A stretch of DNA of 9,790 nucleotides from Clostridia bacterium (GTDB taxonomy: Bacteria; Bacillota; Clostridia; Oscillospirales; Butyricicoccaceae). The stretch spans positions 1 to 9,790 of the forward strand of contig JAFYMQ010000123.1 in the NCBI GenBank assembly GCA_017556565.1, in the 5' to 3' direction. Both the position numbers and the translations under genes were made by a program. The notes beneath the pieces are model-generated. The model made no database searches. It was not told the DNA's origin and saw nothing but the letters and a program-made list of their open reading frames with translations. Every line of letters begins with the position of its first letter. The first letter of the stretch is position 1. This document shows positions 1-5,600 of this stretch, in pieces.

Positions 1-1
1 C

Positions 2-181
2 ACCATATGGTTGATATTTACCAGCTTCATTATCCCAAGCATCAACAAGCCATTGGCCTACAAAATCTCCATTTTCATTCAGACGAATATAATCAATACG
101 TCTATATATAGGCTTCCGTTGTCCATCCTCTGTGTACTCCCTCAGGCAGCGGAAGTTCAGGGACTCTGTACCATTCTCCGT
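2..181 (-). other. Open frame running off the left edge, no start codon; possible gene remnant or frameshifted continuation
   Basis: Read on the minus strand, this frame stays open for 60 codons from just after a TAG at 182-184 to the window edge. It is one base out of register with the Ig-like membrane protein gene that it overlaps. Its second half reads like real protein (for example RRIDYIRLNENGDFVGQWLV), with balanced charged and aromatic residues. I found no ATG, GTG or TTG start in it. The stretch 1-110 holds about 35% GC by hand count, against about 57% for 111-180, so the DNA left of about 110 may have a different origin. One extra TA unit in the run at 103-110 would join this frame to the upstream gene. 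I do not recognise the product. It may be the tail of the upstream protein, a fragment of another gene joined at a break, or chance. Confidence 0.35.
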
Positions 182-485
182 CTATCTTCTGCTGCACCGA
201 AAAAGTAGAACCATAATCGTACACATACCCATTGGAAATATTCGCCATCGTATAGGTAACGGATGTGGGTGTCACTTCTATGAGCTCTGTCTTGAGCGTA
301 CCCGTCGTATCAGTGAGCACTGTTGTCACAGGAAGCGACTCGGCGGTATCATTTTCTACAGGGGTCTGCGCGGTGGTATCATCTATCTCGGGCGGAAGCG
401 GAGTATCGTCCATACTCAACCCAAGTCCCGCGATAAGTGCGGCAGAAATAACGAGCAATATCAGTGCGCCTATCCATCTTTTCAT
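102..485 (-). CDS. Membrane-anchored extracytoplasmic protein with partial Ig-like domain, probably truncated
   Basis: Predicted 127-residue exported protein of unknown function. Residues 1-24 form a signal or anchor (MKRW then a hydrophobic stretch rich in Ile, Leu and Ala). There is no lipobox cysteine, so it is probably an uncleaved anchor or a plain signal peptide. Residues 25-57 are a Thr/Asp/Pro-rich linker. Residues about 63-127 resemble the bacterial Ig-like domain found in small Clostridial secreted proteins, with the typical turn IDGEWYRVPELP at 101-112. In relatives as I recall them, the domain runs roughly 25 or more residues further, so the stop after EAYI looks premature. The start at 485 is preferred over in-frame starts up to 575 because AAAGGAG sits at 494-500 and an ECF-type promoter at 522-551 lies inside the longer version. 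The gene has its own transcription unit after the trmD operon terminator. The domain call is from memory of the family. Confidence 0.7.
   Translation of the reverse strand: MKRWIGALILLVISAALIAGLGLSMDDTPLPPEIDDTTAQTPVENDTAESLPVTTVLTDTTGTLKTELIEVTPTSVTYTMANISNGYVYDYGSTFSVQQKIDGEWYRVPELPLPEGVHRGWTTEAYI
103..110. repeat. Short (TA)4 run at the early stop codon
   Basis: Four TA units lie directly at the stop codon of the Ig-like membrane protein gene; the TAG at 102-104 is formed partly by the last unit. Adding one unit removes the stop and shifts reading into the open frame that continues to the window edge. Removing one unit leads to a TGA after about seven codons. Four units is short for a phase-variable tract, so this may simply be where an indel or junction happened. 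Confidence 0.6.
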
Positions 486-521
486 ACAAAACAGCTCCTT
501 TCGGGTGGGTGGGTTTGTCTT

Positions 522-551
522 GTTAGACTCAAAAAATCGGAAAAAGTTCCC
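522..551 (-). promoter_or_regulatory. Candidate ECF sigma factor promoter for the Ig-like membrane protein gene
   Basis: On the minus strand, GGGAACTT (-35, 544-551) is followed after 16 bases by TCTAA (523-527), inside GTCTAAC at 522-528. This matches the GGAACTT-N16-TCTnA pattern of RpoE-like ECF sigma factors, and no normal TTGACA/TATAAT pair is visible between the upstream terminator and the start codon. The spacer is T-rich. GTCT and AGAC flank AACA at 517-528, making a small inverted repeat at the likely start of transcription. The predicted leader is about 30 bases and holds the ribosome binding site. No ECF sigma gene is present in the window. The boxes are seen directly; the sigma factor assignment is inference. 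Confidence 0.6.
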
Positions 552-563
552 AAAAAGCTGCAA

Positions 564-592
564 AAGACCGCACATTTTTGATGTGCGATCTT
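564..592 (-). terminator. Intrinsic terminator of the rimM-trmD operon
   Basis: The arms at 564-575 and 581-592 pair over 12 bp with one G-U wobble and a 5-base loop. On the minus strand the hairpin is followed by TTTT and then a second T run a few bases later. It starts 8 bases after the GNAT stop codon, which fits the end of the four-gene operon. The U tract is short, so termination may be partial. Confidence 0.65.
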
Positions 593-599
593 ATTTTAC

Positions 600-1136
600 T
601 CATATATCACTTTTCAGAATTGCGTAGCGGTGGCAGTCGTGGTAGCCGATGCGGTTGCGGTAAAGCTCGCGCGCCATACCCTCGTACTGCATTCCGACTT
701 TGCGCAGAACACCGCCTGAGGCGGGGTTTTTGACCGAGTGGGCGGCCGCGATGCGGTTGATTCCGCACTCGCCCATCAGGTAGGCGATAACTTCGCGCAC
801 GGCTTCACTTGCCACGCCTTTGCCCCAATACTCACGGCATACGGTAAAGCCTATCTCACCGCTGTTGTCCTTCCCGTTTATCTTGACGCGCACGTCGCCT
901 ATATATTCGCCCGTTTCTTTGAGCTCGACTGCGCGGCGAAAATGCTCGCCGTCACCTTCGCTTATGCAGCGGTCTATCCACGCCTGCGCCTGAGACAGGG
1001 TCTCGTAGGGGTTGACGCGCAGGTATTTTGTGGTCTCGTCGTCGGACATAATGGCGAACATTGCCTCTGCATCTCTGTCCTCAAAGGGACGGAGGATCAG
1101 GCGGGGAGTGAGCAAAACTTTACCGTTTGTCTGCAT
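600..1136 (-). CDS. GNAT-family N-acetyltransferase (RimJ/RimL type)
   Basis: A 178-residue protein of the GNAT superfamily, which transfers the acetyl group of acetyl-CoA to an amine. It opens with the typical LLTPRLILRPFEDRDAEAMF (8-27). Motif A follows at EYWGKGVASEAV (102-113), where the glycine-rich turn binds the CoA pyrophosphate, and motif B-like sequence lies at NPASGGVLRKVGM (137-149). Length is normal for the RimJ/RimL-like branch, which includes ribosomal-protein acetyltransferases but also drug and metabolite acetyltransferases, so the substrate cannot be read from sequence. It starts three bases after the trmD stop. Its ribosome binding site, GGAGG, lies within the last codons of trmD, so translation is probably coupled. 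The position behind two RNA and ribosome maturation genes makes a ribosomal substrate tempting but unproven. Confidence 0.85.
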   Translation of the reverse strand: MQTNGKVLLTPRLILRPFEDRDAEAMFAIMSDDETTKYLRVNPYETLSQAQAWIDRCISEGDGEHFRRAVELKETGEYIGDVRVKINGKDNSGEIGFTVCREYWGKGVASEAVREVIAYLMGECGINRIAAAHSVKNPASGGVLRKVGMQYEGMARELYRNRIGYHDCHRYAILKSDI

Positions 1137-1139
1137 ATC

Positions 1140-1853
1140 TTATACCTCCAAAAGCTTTTTATCTTCTTTTGTAAGCTCAAGTTTTTCAAACATATCGGGT
1201 CTGAGTGCGCGGGTGATTTCCAGCGACTGTTTGCGGCGCCATTTGCGGATATTTTCGTGATGGCCGGACATAAGCACCTCGGGCACGCGGATATCGCGCC
1301 ACACCTCGGGGCGGGTATACTGGGGGTACTCAAGCACGCCTGCAAAATGGCTCTCATCCTCAAAAGATGCGTTCTCGGCAAGCACGCCGGGTACCATTCT
1401 GCCTACGGCATCGGCAACCGTGATAGCCGCGATTTCTCCGCCTGTCAGCACAAAGTCGCCAAGTGAGATTTCCTCATCAATGCAGGTGTCGATAAACCGC
1501 TGGTCGATGCCCTCATAGTGGCCGCAGACGATGGCAAATCTCTGCCGCTCGAGCAGCTCGACGGCTTTGCTTTGGGTAAAGGTCTTGCCTCTCGGGGACA
1601 TGAGCAGGGTGTGCACCTCTTCCCCGCCCTTGATATCCTCAAGACATCTTGCAAGAGGCTCGCAGAGCATTATCATACCCTGACCGCCGCCGTAGGGGTA
1701 ATCGTCGGTGCGGCGGTAGCGGTCGGTGCAATAGTCGCGGATATTATGGCATCTGATGTCAAGCAGACCGTCTTTGCGGCCTCTGCCTATCATACTCTCG
1801 CCCAGAAAAGCGTCTACCGCCTCGGGAAAAAGTGTAAGTATATCAATCCTCAT
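1140..1853 (-). CDS. trmD: tRNA (guanine-N1-)-methyltransferase TrmD
   Basis: TrmD methylates N1 of G37, next to the anticodon, using S-adenosylmethionine, and so prevents +1 frameshifting; it works as a cytoplasmic dimer with a trefoil knot. The 237-residue length is typical. Family motifs run in order: MRIDILTLFPE (1-11), DDYPYGGGQGM (50-60), MSPRGKTFTQ (85-94), the knot motifs CGHYEGIDQR (110-119) and EISLGDFVLTGGE (128-140), and LEYPQYTRP (174-182). The C-terminal tRNA-binding part has VLMSGHHENIRKWRRKQSLE (193-212). The ATG at 1853 lies inside rimM, giving an 11-base overlap, with AAGGA about 10 bases upstream; this suggests coupled translation. rplS, the common next gene in Firmicutes, is absent here and a GNAT gene takes its place. 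Confidence 0.97.
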   Translation of the reverse strand: MRIDILTLFPEAVDAFLGESMIGRGRKDGLLDIRCHNIRDYCTDRYRRTDDYPYGGGQGMIMLCEPLARCLEDIKGGEEVHTLLMSPRGKTFTQSKAVELLERQRFAIVCGHYEGIDQRFIDTCIDEEISLGDFVLTGGEIAAITVADAVGRMVPGVLAENASFEDESHFAGVLEYPQYTRPEVWRDIRVPEVLMSGHHENIRKWRRKQSLEITRALRPDMFEKLELTKEDKKLLEV

Positions 1854-2343
1854 CGGGCAGCATTCCTTCGATAGTTTCTATTTCCACGATCTGTTTTGTG
1901 AGATCGTAGCCTCTGGAAAATGCAGGGACGTCGGGCACGAGTATCTCTTTGCCCTCGCTCTCTATGATGTAGAGCATGGATGCGGTGCTCTCGCGTACCT
2001 CGCGCAGCTTGCCGATTACCCGCTGCACGCGGCGGTCGAACACGTCAAAGCCGTACAAATCGCTGTAAAACACGTGGCCGCGGGGCATATCGATATCCTT
2101 GCGCTCGGCAAAGATGGGCTTGCCTTTGAGCCGCATGGCATCCTCGACTGTGTTGATGCCCTGCAGGCGTGCCAGCACGAAGCCCTTGTGTGTGCGCGAA
2201 GACAGCACCTCAAAGCTCTCGCTGCCCGTGCTGATACGGGAAATGCGCTTGAAAAAGCCCTCGTCACAGTAGTTTTCTATCTTGACCTCGCCTGCTATGC
2301 CGTGGGTGTTGACGATTTTTCCGCACTCGATTACAGATTTCAT
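1843..2343 (-). CDS. rimM: 16S rRNA processing protein RimM
   Basis: RimM binds ribosomal protein uS19 and helps mature the head of the 30S subunit. The 166-residue length is normal. The N-terminal beta-barrel has the signature CGKIVNTHGIAGEVKIENY (7-25), followed by VLARLQGINTVEDAMRLKGK (56-75). The PRC-barrel half begins near FYSDLYGFDVFD (92-103), continues with GKEILVPDVPAF (131-142), and ends with the usual acidic tail GMLPDED (160-166). The ATG overlaps the upstream stop as ATGA (2340-2343), and the 3' end overlaps trmD by 11 bases, so the operon is very compact. An AGAGGA-like ribosome binding site lies about 10 bases before the start. Confidence 0.95.
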   Translation of the reverse strand: MKSVIECGKIVNTHGIAGEVKIENYCDEGFFKRISRISTGSESFEVLSSRTHKGFVLARLQGINTVEDAMRLKGKPIFAERKDIDMPRGHVFYSDLYGFDVFDRRVQRVIGKLREVRESTASMLYIIESEGKEILVPDVPAFSRGYDLTKQIVEIETIEGMLPDED

Positions 2344-2825
2344 TCGGCTTTCTTCCTCTCGCCGGGGGACATACGCTCGGCAAAGTTTATTTTCTGAGCC
2401 TTGAGGCGGTTTTCCACCTCTTCACGGGCGGCGGTGGGGAATGCCATGACGTACTCTTTGTTGCTGCCGTGGATGCGGAGCAAAAAGTGCTTTTCGGTAA
2501 CGCCCTCTATGGCATAAAACTCCATTTCGTTGAAGGGGATGCGTCTGCCGTTGTAGATCAGACCGCCCTCGCCCAGGCCAGATTTGACCAGCAGGCTTGC
2601 GCCGAGGAAGACTACCATTCCGGCAGGAGCCAGCCAGGGATACTGGAACTGCTCAAGCTTGACGAACACAAGCAGGCAGATAGCGGCAAACATGATAAGA
2701 TTGGCTATGAACATACCCGATACAGAGCCTTTGAGCTGTACCTGGCGGTTGAGGGACGTTGCGATAATGGTCTTGACAAGCAGGAATGTCACGATAAGAG
2801 TAAGAACAAGATCGTAAGTTTTCAT
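2340..2825 (-). CDS. Three-helix membrane protein with DUF5673-like C-terminal domain
   Basis: A 161-residue protein of unknown function. Hydrophobic helices lie at about 4-24, 38-58 and 64-84. A soluble tail of about 75 residues follows, containing GLIYNGRRIPFNEMEFYAIE (around 90-109) and a beta-rich stretch ending in an amphipathic helix. This pattern of a tail that turns from 'ipw/ipf' to an aromatic strand reminds me of DUF5673, but I cannot confirm it. The start at 2825 has GGAGG four bases upstream. A longer GTG start at 2852 would lie upstream of the predicted transcription start and is rejected. As first gene of the rimM-trmD operon it holds the place usually taken by rpsP and the KH-domain gene; whether it has any link to ribosome assembly is unknown. 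Confidence 0.75.
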   Translation of the reverse strand: MKTYDLVLTLIVTFLLVKTIIATSLNRQVQLKGSVSGMFIANLIMFAAICLLVFVKLEQFQYPWLAPAGMVVFLGASLLVKSGLGEGGLIYNGRRIPFNEMEFYAIEGVTEKHFLLRIHGSNKEYVMAFPTAAREEVENRLKAQKINFAERMSPGERKKAE

Positions 2826-2855
2826 ATATCCTCCGCAAAGTTTAATATTCACTTA

Positions 2856-2884
2856 ATTATAACAGTTTTACTCTCAAAAATCAA
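2856..2884 (-). promoter_or_regulatory. Sigma-A promoter of the membrane protein-rimM-trmD-GNAT operon
   Basis: On the minus strand TTGATT (2879-2884) and a perfect TATAAT (2856-2861) are separated by exactly 17 bases. An extended -10 TG (TGT directly before TATAAT) adds to its strength. Transcription should start near 2849, giving a leader of about 24 bases that carries the GGAGG ribosome binding site. Confidence 0.78.
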
Positions 2885-2893
2885 TGCGGGCAA

Positions 2894-2922
2894 TTGACTT
2901 TTAGATTTATAATGTGTAAACT
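2894..2922 (+). promoter_or_regulatory. Possible promoter of the CE15-like esterase gene
   Basis: TTGACT (2894-2899) and TAAACT (2917-2922) are 17 bases apart, with the ribosome binding site about 10 bases further on. The -10 box is only a partial match. A perfect TATAAT at 2908-2913 is too close to TTGACT (8 bases) to pair with it and has no other -35 box. The divergent operon promoter begins only 10 bases away, so the two may influence each other. Confidence 0.45.
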
Positions 2923-2948
2923 TTATGTAAGAAAGGACGTGTTTTGCT

Positions 2949-3983
2949 ATGCTGAAAGAACGTATCGACAGCCTCGGGCTGCCCGATTTTCCCGCCACAA
3001 AGGCAGCTGCTCTGGATATGCTGCTGCACGAAGAATACGGATATCTGCCTCCCGCGCCCATCAGCATGAGCTGGGAAGTGCTGGAGACCACTCCCCGATT
3101 CTGCGCCGGCAAGGCGCCGCTTACCAAGGTGCAGCTCAACTGCGTGCTGGATGAGGGCAAGGTTTTTTCTTTTCCCGTATACTGCATGATCCCCGCAGAC
3201 GGCAAAAAACATCCTGCATTTTTGCACCTGAACTTCCGCACCGCCCTGCCCGACACCTATCAGCCCAGCGAGGAGCTGTGCGACAACGGCTATGCGGTGT
3301 TTACGGTCTGCTACAACGATATTACCCGCGACAACAATGATTTTGAGAGCGGTCTTGCGGGCATACTATATGAAAACGGTCAGCGCAAAAAAGACACCGA
3401 CTGCGGCAAGATCGCCATGTGGGCGTGGGGCGCACATCGTGTCATGGACTATATCTGCACTCTGCCCGAGATCGAGCACTCCCGCGTAACCGTGGTGGGT
3501 CACTCCCGCTTGGGCAAGACAGCGTTGCTTGCAGGCGCTACCGACGAGAGATTTTTCTGCTCTGTGTCCAATGACTCGGGCTGCTCGGGCGCTGCCATCA
3601 CCCGCGAAAAGCAGGGCGAGCGGGTCAAGGATATAGTGGATAGGTTCCCCTTCTGGTTCTGCAAAAACTACTACAAATACTCCGAGCGCGAGAGTGAGAT
3701 GCCATTTGACCAGCATTGGCTCATAGGCTGCATCGCGCCCCGATATGCATACGTGTGCAGCGCTGAGGAGGATCTGTGGGCAGACCCCGTAAGCGAGCAT
3801 CTTGCATGCTATGCCGCAGGAGCGGTGTACGGCGAGGGTGGATTTGTTACCCCCGACAGAGCGCCTCAGGTGGGCGATATTTTCCACGGCGGCAGGATAG
3901 GATACCACCTGCGCAGGGGTATGCACTTCCTCAGTCGCGAAGATTGGCTCAATTATATGCGGTTTCTTGAGGGAAAGCTGTGA
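2949..3983 (+). CDS. CE15-like alpha/beta hydrolase (glucuronoyl esterase family), no signal peptide
   Basis: A 344-residue serine hydrolase. The nucleophile elbow is GHSRLGK (184-190) with Ser186, followed by LLAGATDERF (193-202) and NDSGCSGAA (208-216). This is the arrangement of bacterial CE15 carbohydrate esterases, which cut ester links between 4-O-methylglucuronic acid of xylan and lignin alcohols. Further family sequence is PFDQHWLIGCIAPR (252-265) and the conserved SAEEDLWADP (271-280). The candidate catalytic histidine is H326 in GMHFLSREDW (324-333), with H320 as the alternative. The N-terminus is charged and lacks a signal peptide, whereas many characterised CE15 enzymes are secreted. 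The enzyme is therefore probably cytoplasmic and may act on imported sugar esters, or have another ester as substrate. AAAGGA lies about 11 bases before ATG. No terminator is visible after it, so some readthrough into ctfA is possible. Confidence 0.8.
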   Translation: MLKERIDSLGLPDFPATKAAALDMLLHEEYGYLPPAPISMSWEVLETTPRFCAGKAPLTKVQLNCVLDEGKVFSFPVYCMIPADGKKHPAFLHLNFRTALPDTYQPSEELCDNGYAVFTVCYNDITRDNNDFESGLAGILYENGQRKKDTDCGKIAMWAWGAHRVMDYICTLPEIEHSRVTVVGHSRLGKTALLAGATDERFFCSVSNDSGCSGAAITREKQGERVKDIVDRFPFWFCKNYYKYSERESEMPFDQHWLIGCIAPRYAYVCSAEEDLWADPVSEHLACYAAGAVYGEGGFVTPDRAPQVGDIFHGGRIGYHLRRGMHFLSREDWLNYMRFLEGKL

Positions 3984-4002
3984 TTTTATACCAATTCTTA
4001 TA

Positions 4003-4041
4003 TTGATTTTATTGAAAATATATTATATACTTTTATATAGT
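4003..4041 (+). promoter_or_regulatory. Promoter region of ctfA-ctfB, two overlapping candidates
   Basis: TTGATT (4003-4008) and TATACT (4026-4031) are 17 bases apart. A second pair, TTGAAA (4012-4017) with TATAGT (4036-4041), has an 18-base spacer. The whole gap 3984-4065 is extremely AT-rich, which favours strong transcription and would suit the highly biased codons of the genes it serves. A strong AAGGAGG ribosome binding site follows at 4066-4072, nine bases before the ctfA start. Confidence 0.68.
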
Positions 4042-4081
4042 GAGTTAATTTAATTATTTTATTTTAAGGAGGCACATTCCT

Positions 4082-4765
4082 ATGGCCAAAATAATCACAT
4101 CCAAGGAAGCTGCTGCTCTTATCAAGAGCGGAGACTCCGTAATGTTCGGCGGCTTTATGGGCTGCGGCACAGCACAGAACGTTGTTAACGAGCTGGCAAA
4201 GCTGGGCACCGACAACCTGACCGCTATGTGCAACGACGGTGCAAAGACTCTGCCCGACGGCACCTTCTACGGTATTTCCGAGCTGATCCACAACAAGCAG
4301 TTCAAGAAGTTCTACGCTACCCACATCGGTCTGAACCCCGAAGTCGGCCAGCAGATGAACGACGGTTCTCTGGAAGTCGTTCTGATCCCCCAGGGCTCTT
4401 TTGCTGAGATGCTCCGCGCAGGCGGCGCAGGTCTGGGCGGCGTTATCACCCCCACCGGTGTCGGCACCATCATCGAAGGCTACGAGTACGTTCAGGGCAA
4501 GGTCAACTACGACGGCGTTGACTACCTGATCCTCAAGCCCCTCAAGGCTGACTTTGCAGTTCTCAAGGGCTACAAGGTTGACAAGGCAGGTAACATCTGC
4601 TACCACGGCACAGCCCGTAACTTCAACCCCATGATGGCTACCGCTGCTAAGACTGTTATCGTTGAGGCTGAGAATCTCGTTGAGATCGGCGAGCTGGATC
4701 CCGATAACATTGTAACACCCGGTATGTTTGTCGATTACATTGTCTATGACGGAGGTAACAAATAA
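4082..4765 (+). CDS. ctfA: CoA transferase subunit A (butyrate/acetoacetate type)
   Basis: The alpha subunit of a class I (SCOT-type) CoA transferase, which moves CoA between short-chain acyl-CoA and free acids such as acetate, butyrate or acetoacetate. The 227-residue length is normal. Family sequence: MFGGFMGCGTAQNVVNEL (21-38), THIGLNPEVGQQM (80-92), the turn EVVLIPQGSFAEMLRAGGAGLGG (98-120, binds CoA), TPTGVGT (123-129), and near the end FNPMMATAAKTVIVEAENLV (176-195). It lines up closely with CtfA of Clostridium acetobutylicum as I remember it; the E. coli equivalent is AtoD. The acid substrate cannot be fixed from sequence. Codons are strongly biased to AAG, AAC, GGC and CTG, unlike the neighbouring genes, which implies high expression. 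The stop shares one base with the ctfB start. Confidence 0.92.
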   Translation: MAKIITSKEAAALIKSGDSVMFGGFMGCGTAQNVVNELAKLGTDNLTAMCNDGAKTLPDGTFYGISELIHNKQFKKFYATHIGLNPEVGQQMNDGSLEVVLIPQGSFAEMLRAGGAGLGGVITPTGVGTIIEGYEYVQGKVNYDGVDYLILKPLKADFAVLKGYKVDKAGNICYHGTARNFNPMMATAAKTVIVEAENLVEIGELDPDNIVTPGMFVDYIVYDGGNK

Positions 4766-5427
4766 TGGATAAGGCTCAAATCAAAGCTGTCATCGCTGCC
4801 CGTGCAGCAAAGGAACTGAAGGACGGCGATATCGTCAATCTGGGTATCGGCATCCCCACTCTGATCCCCACCTACCTCCCCGAAGGCGTTAACATTCAGC
4901 TGCAGGCTGAGTGCGGCATGATCAACGCAGGCGGCGCTCCCGCTCCCGAAGATGCAGAGCCCGCTCACATCTGCGATGCAGGCGGATCCCCCGCTTCCAT
5001 CCTGACCGGCGGCGCATTCATCGACTCCTCCATGTCCTTCACCATGATCCGCGGCGGCCACGTTAACGGCACCTTCCTGGGCGCTCTGCAGGTCGACGAA
5101 AAGGGCAACCTGGCAAACTGGATCATCCCCGGCAAGACCGTTCCCGGCATGGGCGGCGCTATGGACCTGGTTGTTGGCGCTAACAAGGTTATCGTTACCA
5201 TGGAGCACACCGCAAAGGGCAACCACAAGATCCTCAAGGATTGCACCCTGCCCCTGACCGCTGTTAAGTGTGTTGACATGATCATCACCGAGATGGGCGT
5301 TATGAACGTTACCGACAAGGGTATCGAGCTGGTTGAGATCCATCCCGAGTTCACCGTTGAGGACGTACAGGCTGCAACAGGCGCAACCCTGATCATCAGC
5401 CCCGACCTCAAGCCCATGGATCTGTAA
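4765..5427 (+). CDS. ctfB: CoA transferase subunit B (butyrate/acetoacetate type), catalytic
   Basis: The beta subunit of 220 residues carries the catalytic glutamate, which forms a glutamyl-CoA thioester. Motifs: [18 protein letters not shown] (24-41), [40 protein letters not shown], and GMGGAMDLV, ending with [12 protein letters not shown] (209-220). In most relatives the active site reads SENG; here it is AECG (48-51). Glu49 is kept, but the flanking Ser and Asn are Ala and Cys, so substrate preference may differ. ATG overlaps the ctfA stop (TAATG), with GGAGG at 4751-4755, so the two subunits should be made in equal amounts. The closest match from memory is C. acetobutylicum CtfB (E. coli AtoA). 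Codon bias is as strong as in ctfA. A terminator follows 25 bases later. Confidence 0.92.
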   Translation: MDKAQIKAVIAARAAKELKDGDIVNLGIGIPTLIPTYLPEGVNIQLQAECGMINAGGAPAPEDAEPAHICDAGGSPASILTGGAFIDSSMSFTMIRGGHVNGTFLGALQVDEKGNLANWIIPGKTVPGMGGAMDLVVGANKVIVTMEHTAKGNHKILKDCTLPLTAVKCVDMIITEMGVMNVTDKGIELVEIHPEFTVEDVQAATGATLIISPDLKPMDL

Positions 5428-5452
5428 GATCTGAAAGCTTAAAAGCTATATT

Positions 5453-5483
5453 AAAACAGACAGCTTCGGCTGTCTGTTTTTTT
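5453..5483 (+). terminator. Intrinsic terminator of ctfA-ctfB
   Basis: A 12-bp perfect stem (AAAACAGACAGC at 5453-5464 with its complement at 5469-5480) is closed by the stable tetraloop TTCG, and a run of seven T ends at 5483. This is a strong terminator by any standard measure. Confidence 0.93.
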
Positions 5484-5529
5484 GTTTGCCGAAAAGGGTG
5501 CTGACAGAGGGGCTTGAGAAAATCGAGGG

Positions 5530-5558
5530 TTGACTTTTTGGGACGGGCGGAGTATAAT
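5530..5558 (+). promoter_or_regulatory. Sigma-A promoter of the tetR-ABC exporter operon
   Basis: TTGACT (5530-5535) and a perfect TATAAT (5553-5558) are separated by 17 bases. Transcription should start around 5565, right at the edge of the palindrome at 5568-5587. This is the only clear promoter for the three genes that follow. Confidence 0.85.
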
Positions 5559-5567
5559 AACAATCGA

Positions 5568-5587
5568 TATATAACAGATGTTATATA
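5568..5587. promoter_or_regulatory. Palindromic operator, probable binding site of the TetR repressor
   Basis: TATATAACA and its exact reverse complement TGTTATATA are separated by GA. The site lies between the -10 box and the ribosome binding site AAGGAGG (5588-5594), directly before the regulator gene. A 9-2-9 palindrome of 20 bp is the usual size for a TetR dimer site, and this placement would block RNA polymerase at the start of transcription. The palindrome is seen directly; the binding protein is inferred from position. Confidence 0.75.
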
Positions 5588-5600
5588 AAGGAGGAATACT

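Noticed and set aside
11..208. Plus-strand 65-codon open frame at the left edge
   Set aside because: No ribosome binding site; the Ig-like gene on the other strand has better support, and its AT-rich start gives a generic hydrophobic translation.
486..575. N-terminal extension of the Ig-like protein by 30 residues
   Set aside because: The extension covers the ECF-type promoter and part of the terminator, and would bury the signal segment that fits a start at 485.
738..1466. 242-codon plus-strand open frame over the GNAT and trmD genes
   Set aside because: Overlaps two well-supported minus-strand genes and shows no family motif.
2826..2852. GTG start nine codons upstream for the membrane protein
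   Set aside because: It lies between the -10 box and the predicted transcription start, lacks a ribosome binding site, while the ATG at 2825 has a good GGAGG.
3984..4002. Possible terminator after the CE15-like gene
   Set aside because: No hairpin is visible in this AT-rich stretch; only isolated T runs.
4744..5343. Long open frame antisense to ctfB (and a similar one at 4064-4606 antisense to ctfA)
   Set aside because: Caused by the strong codon bias of the sense genes; no promoter or ribosome binding site, and the sense products are well-known enzymes.
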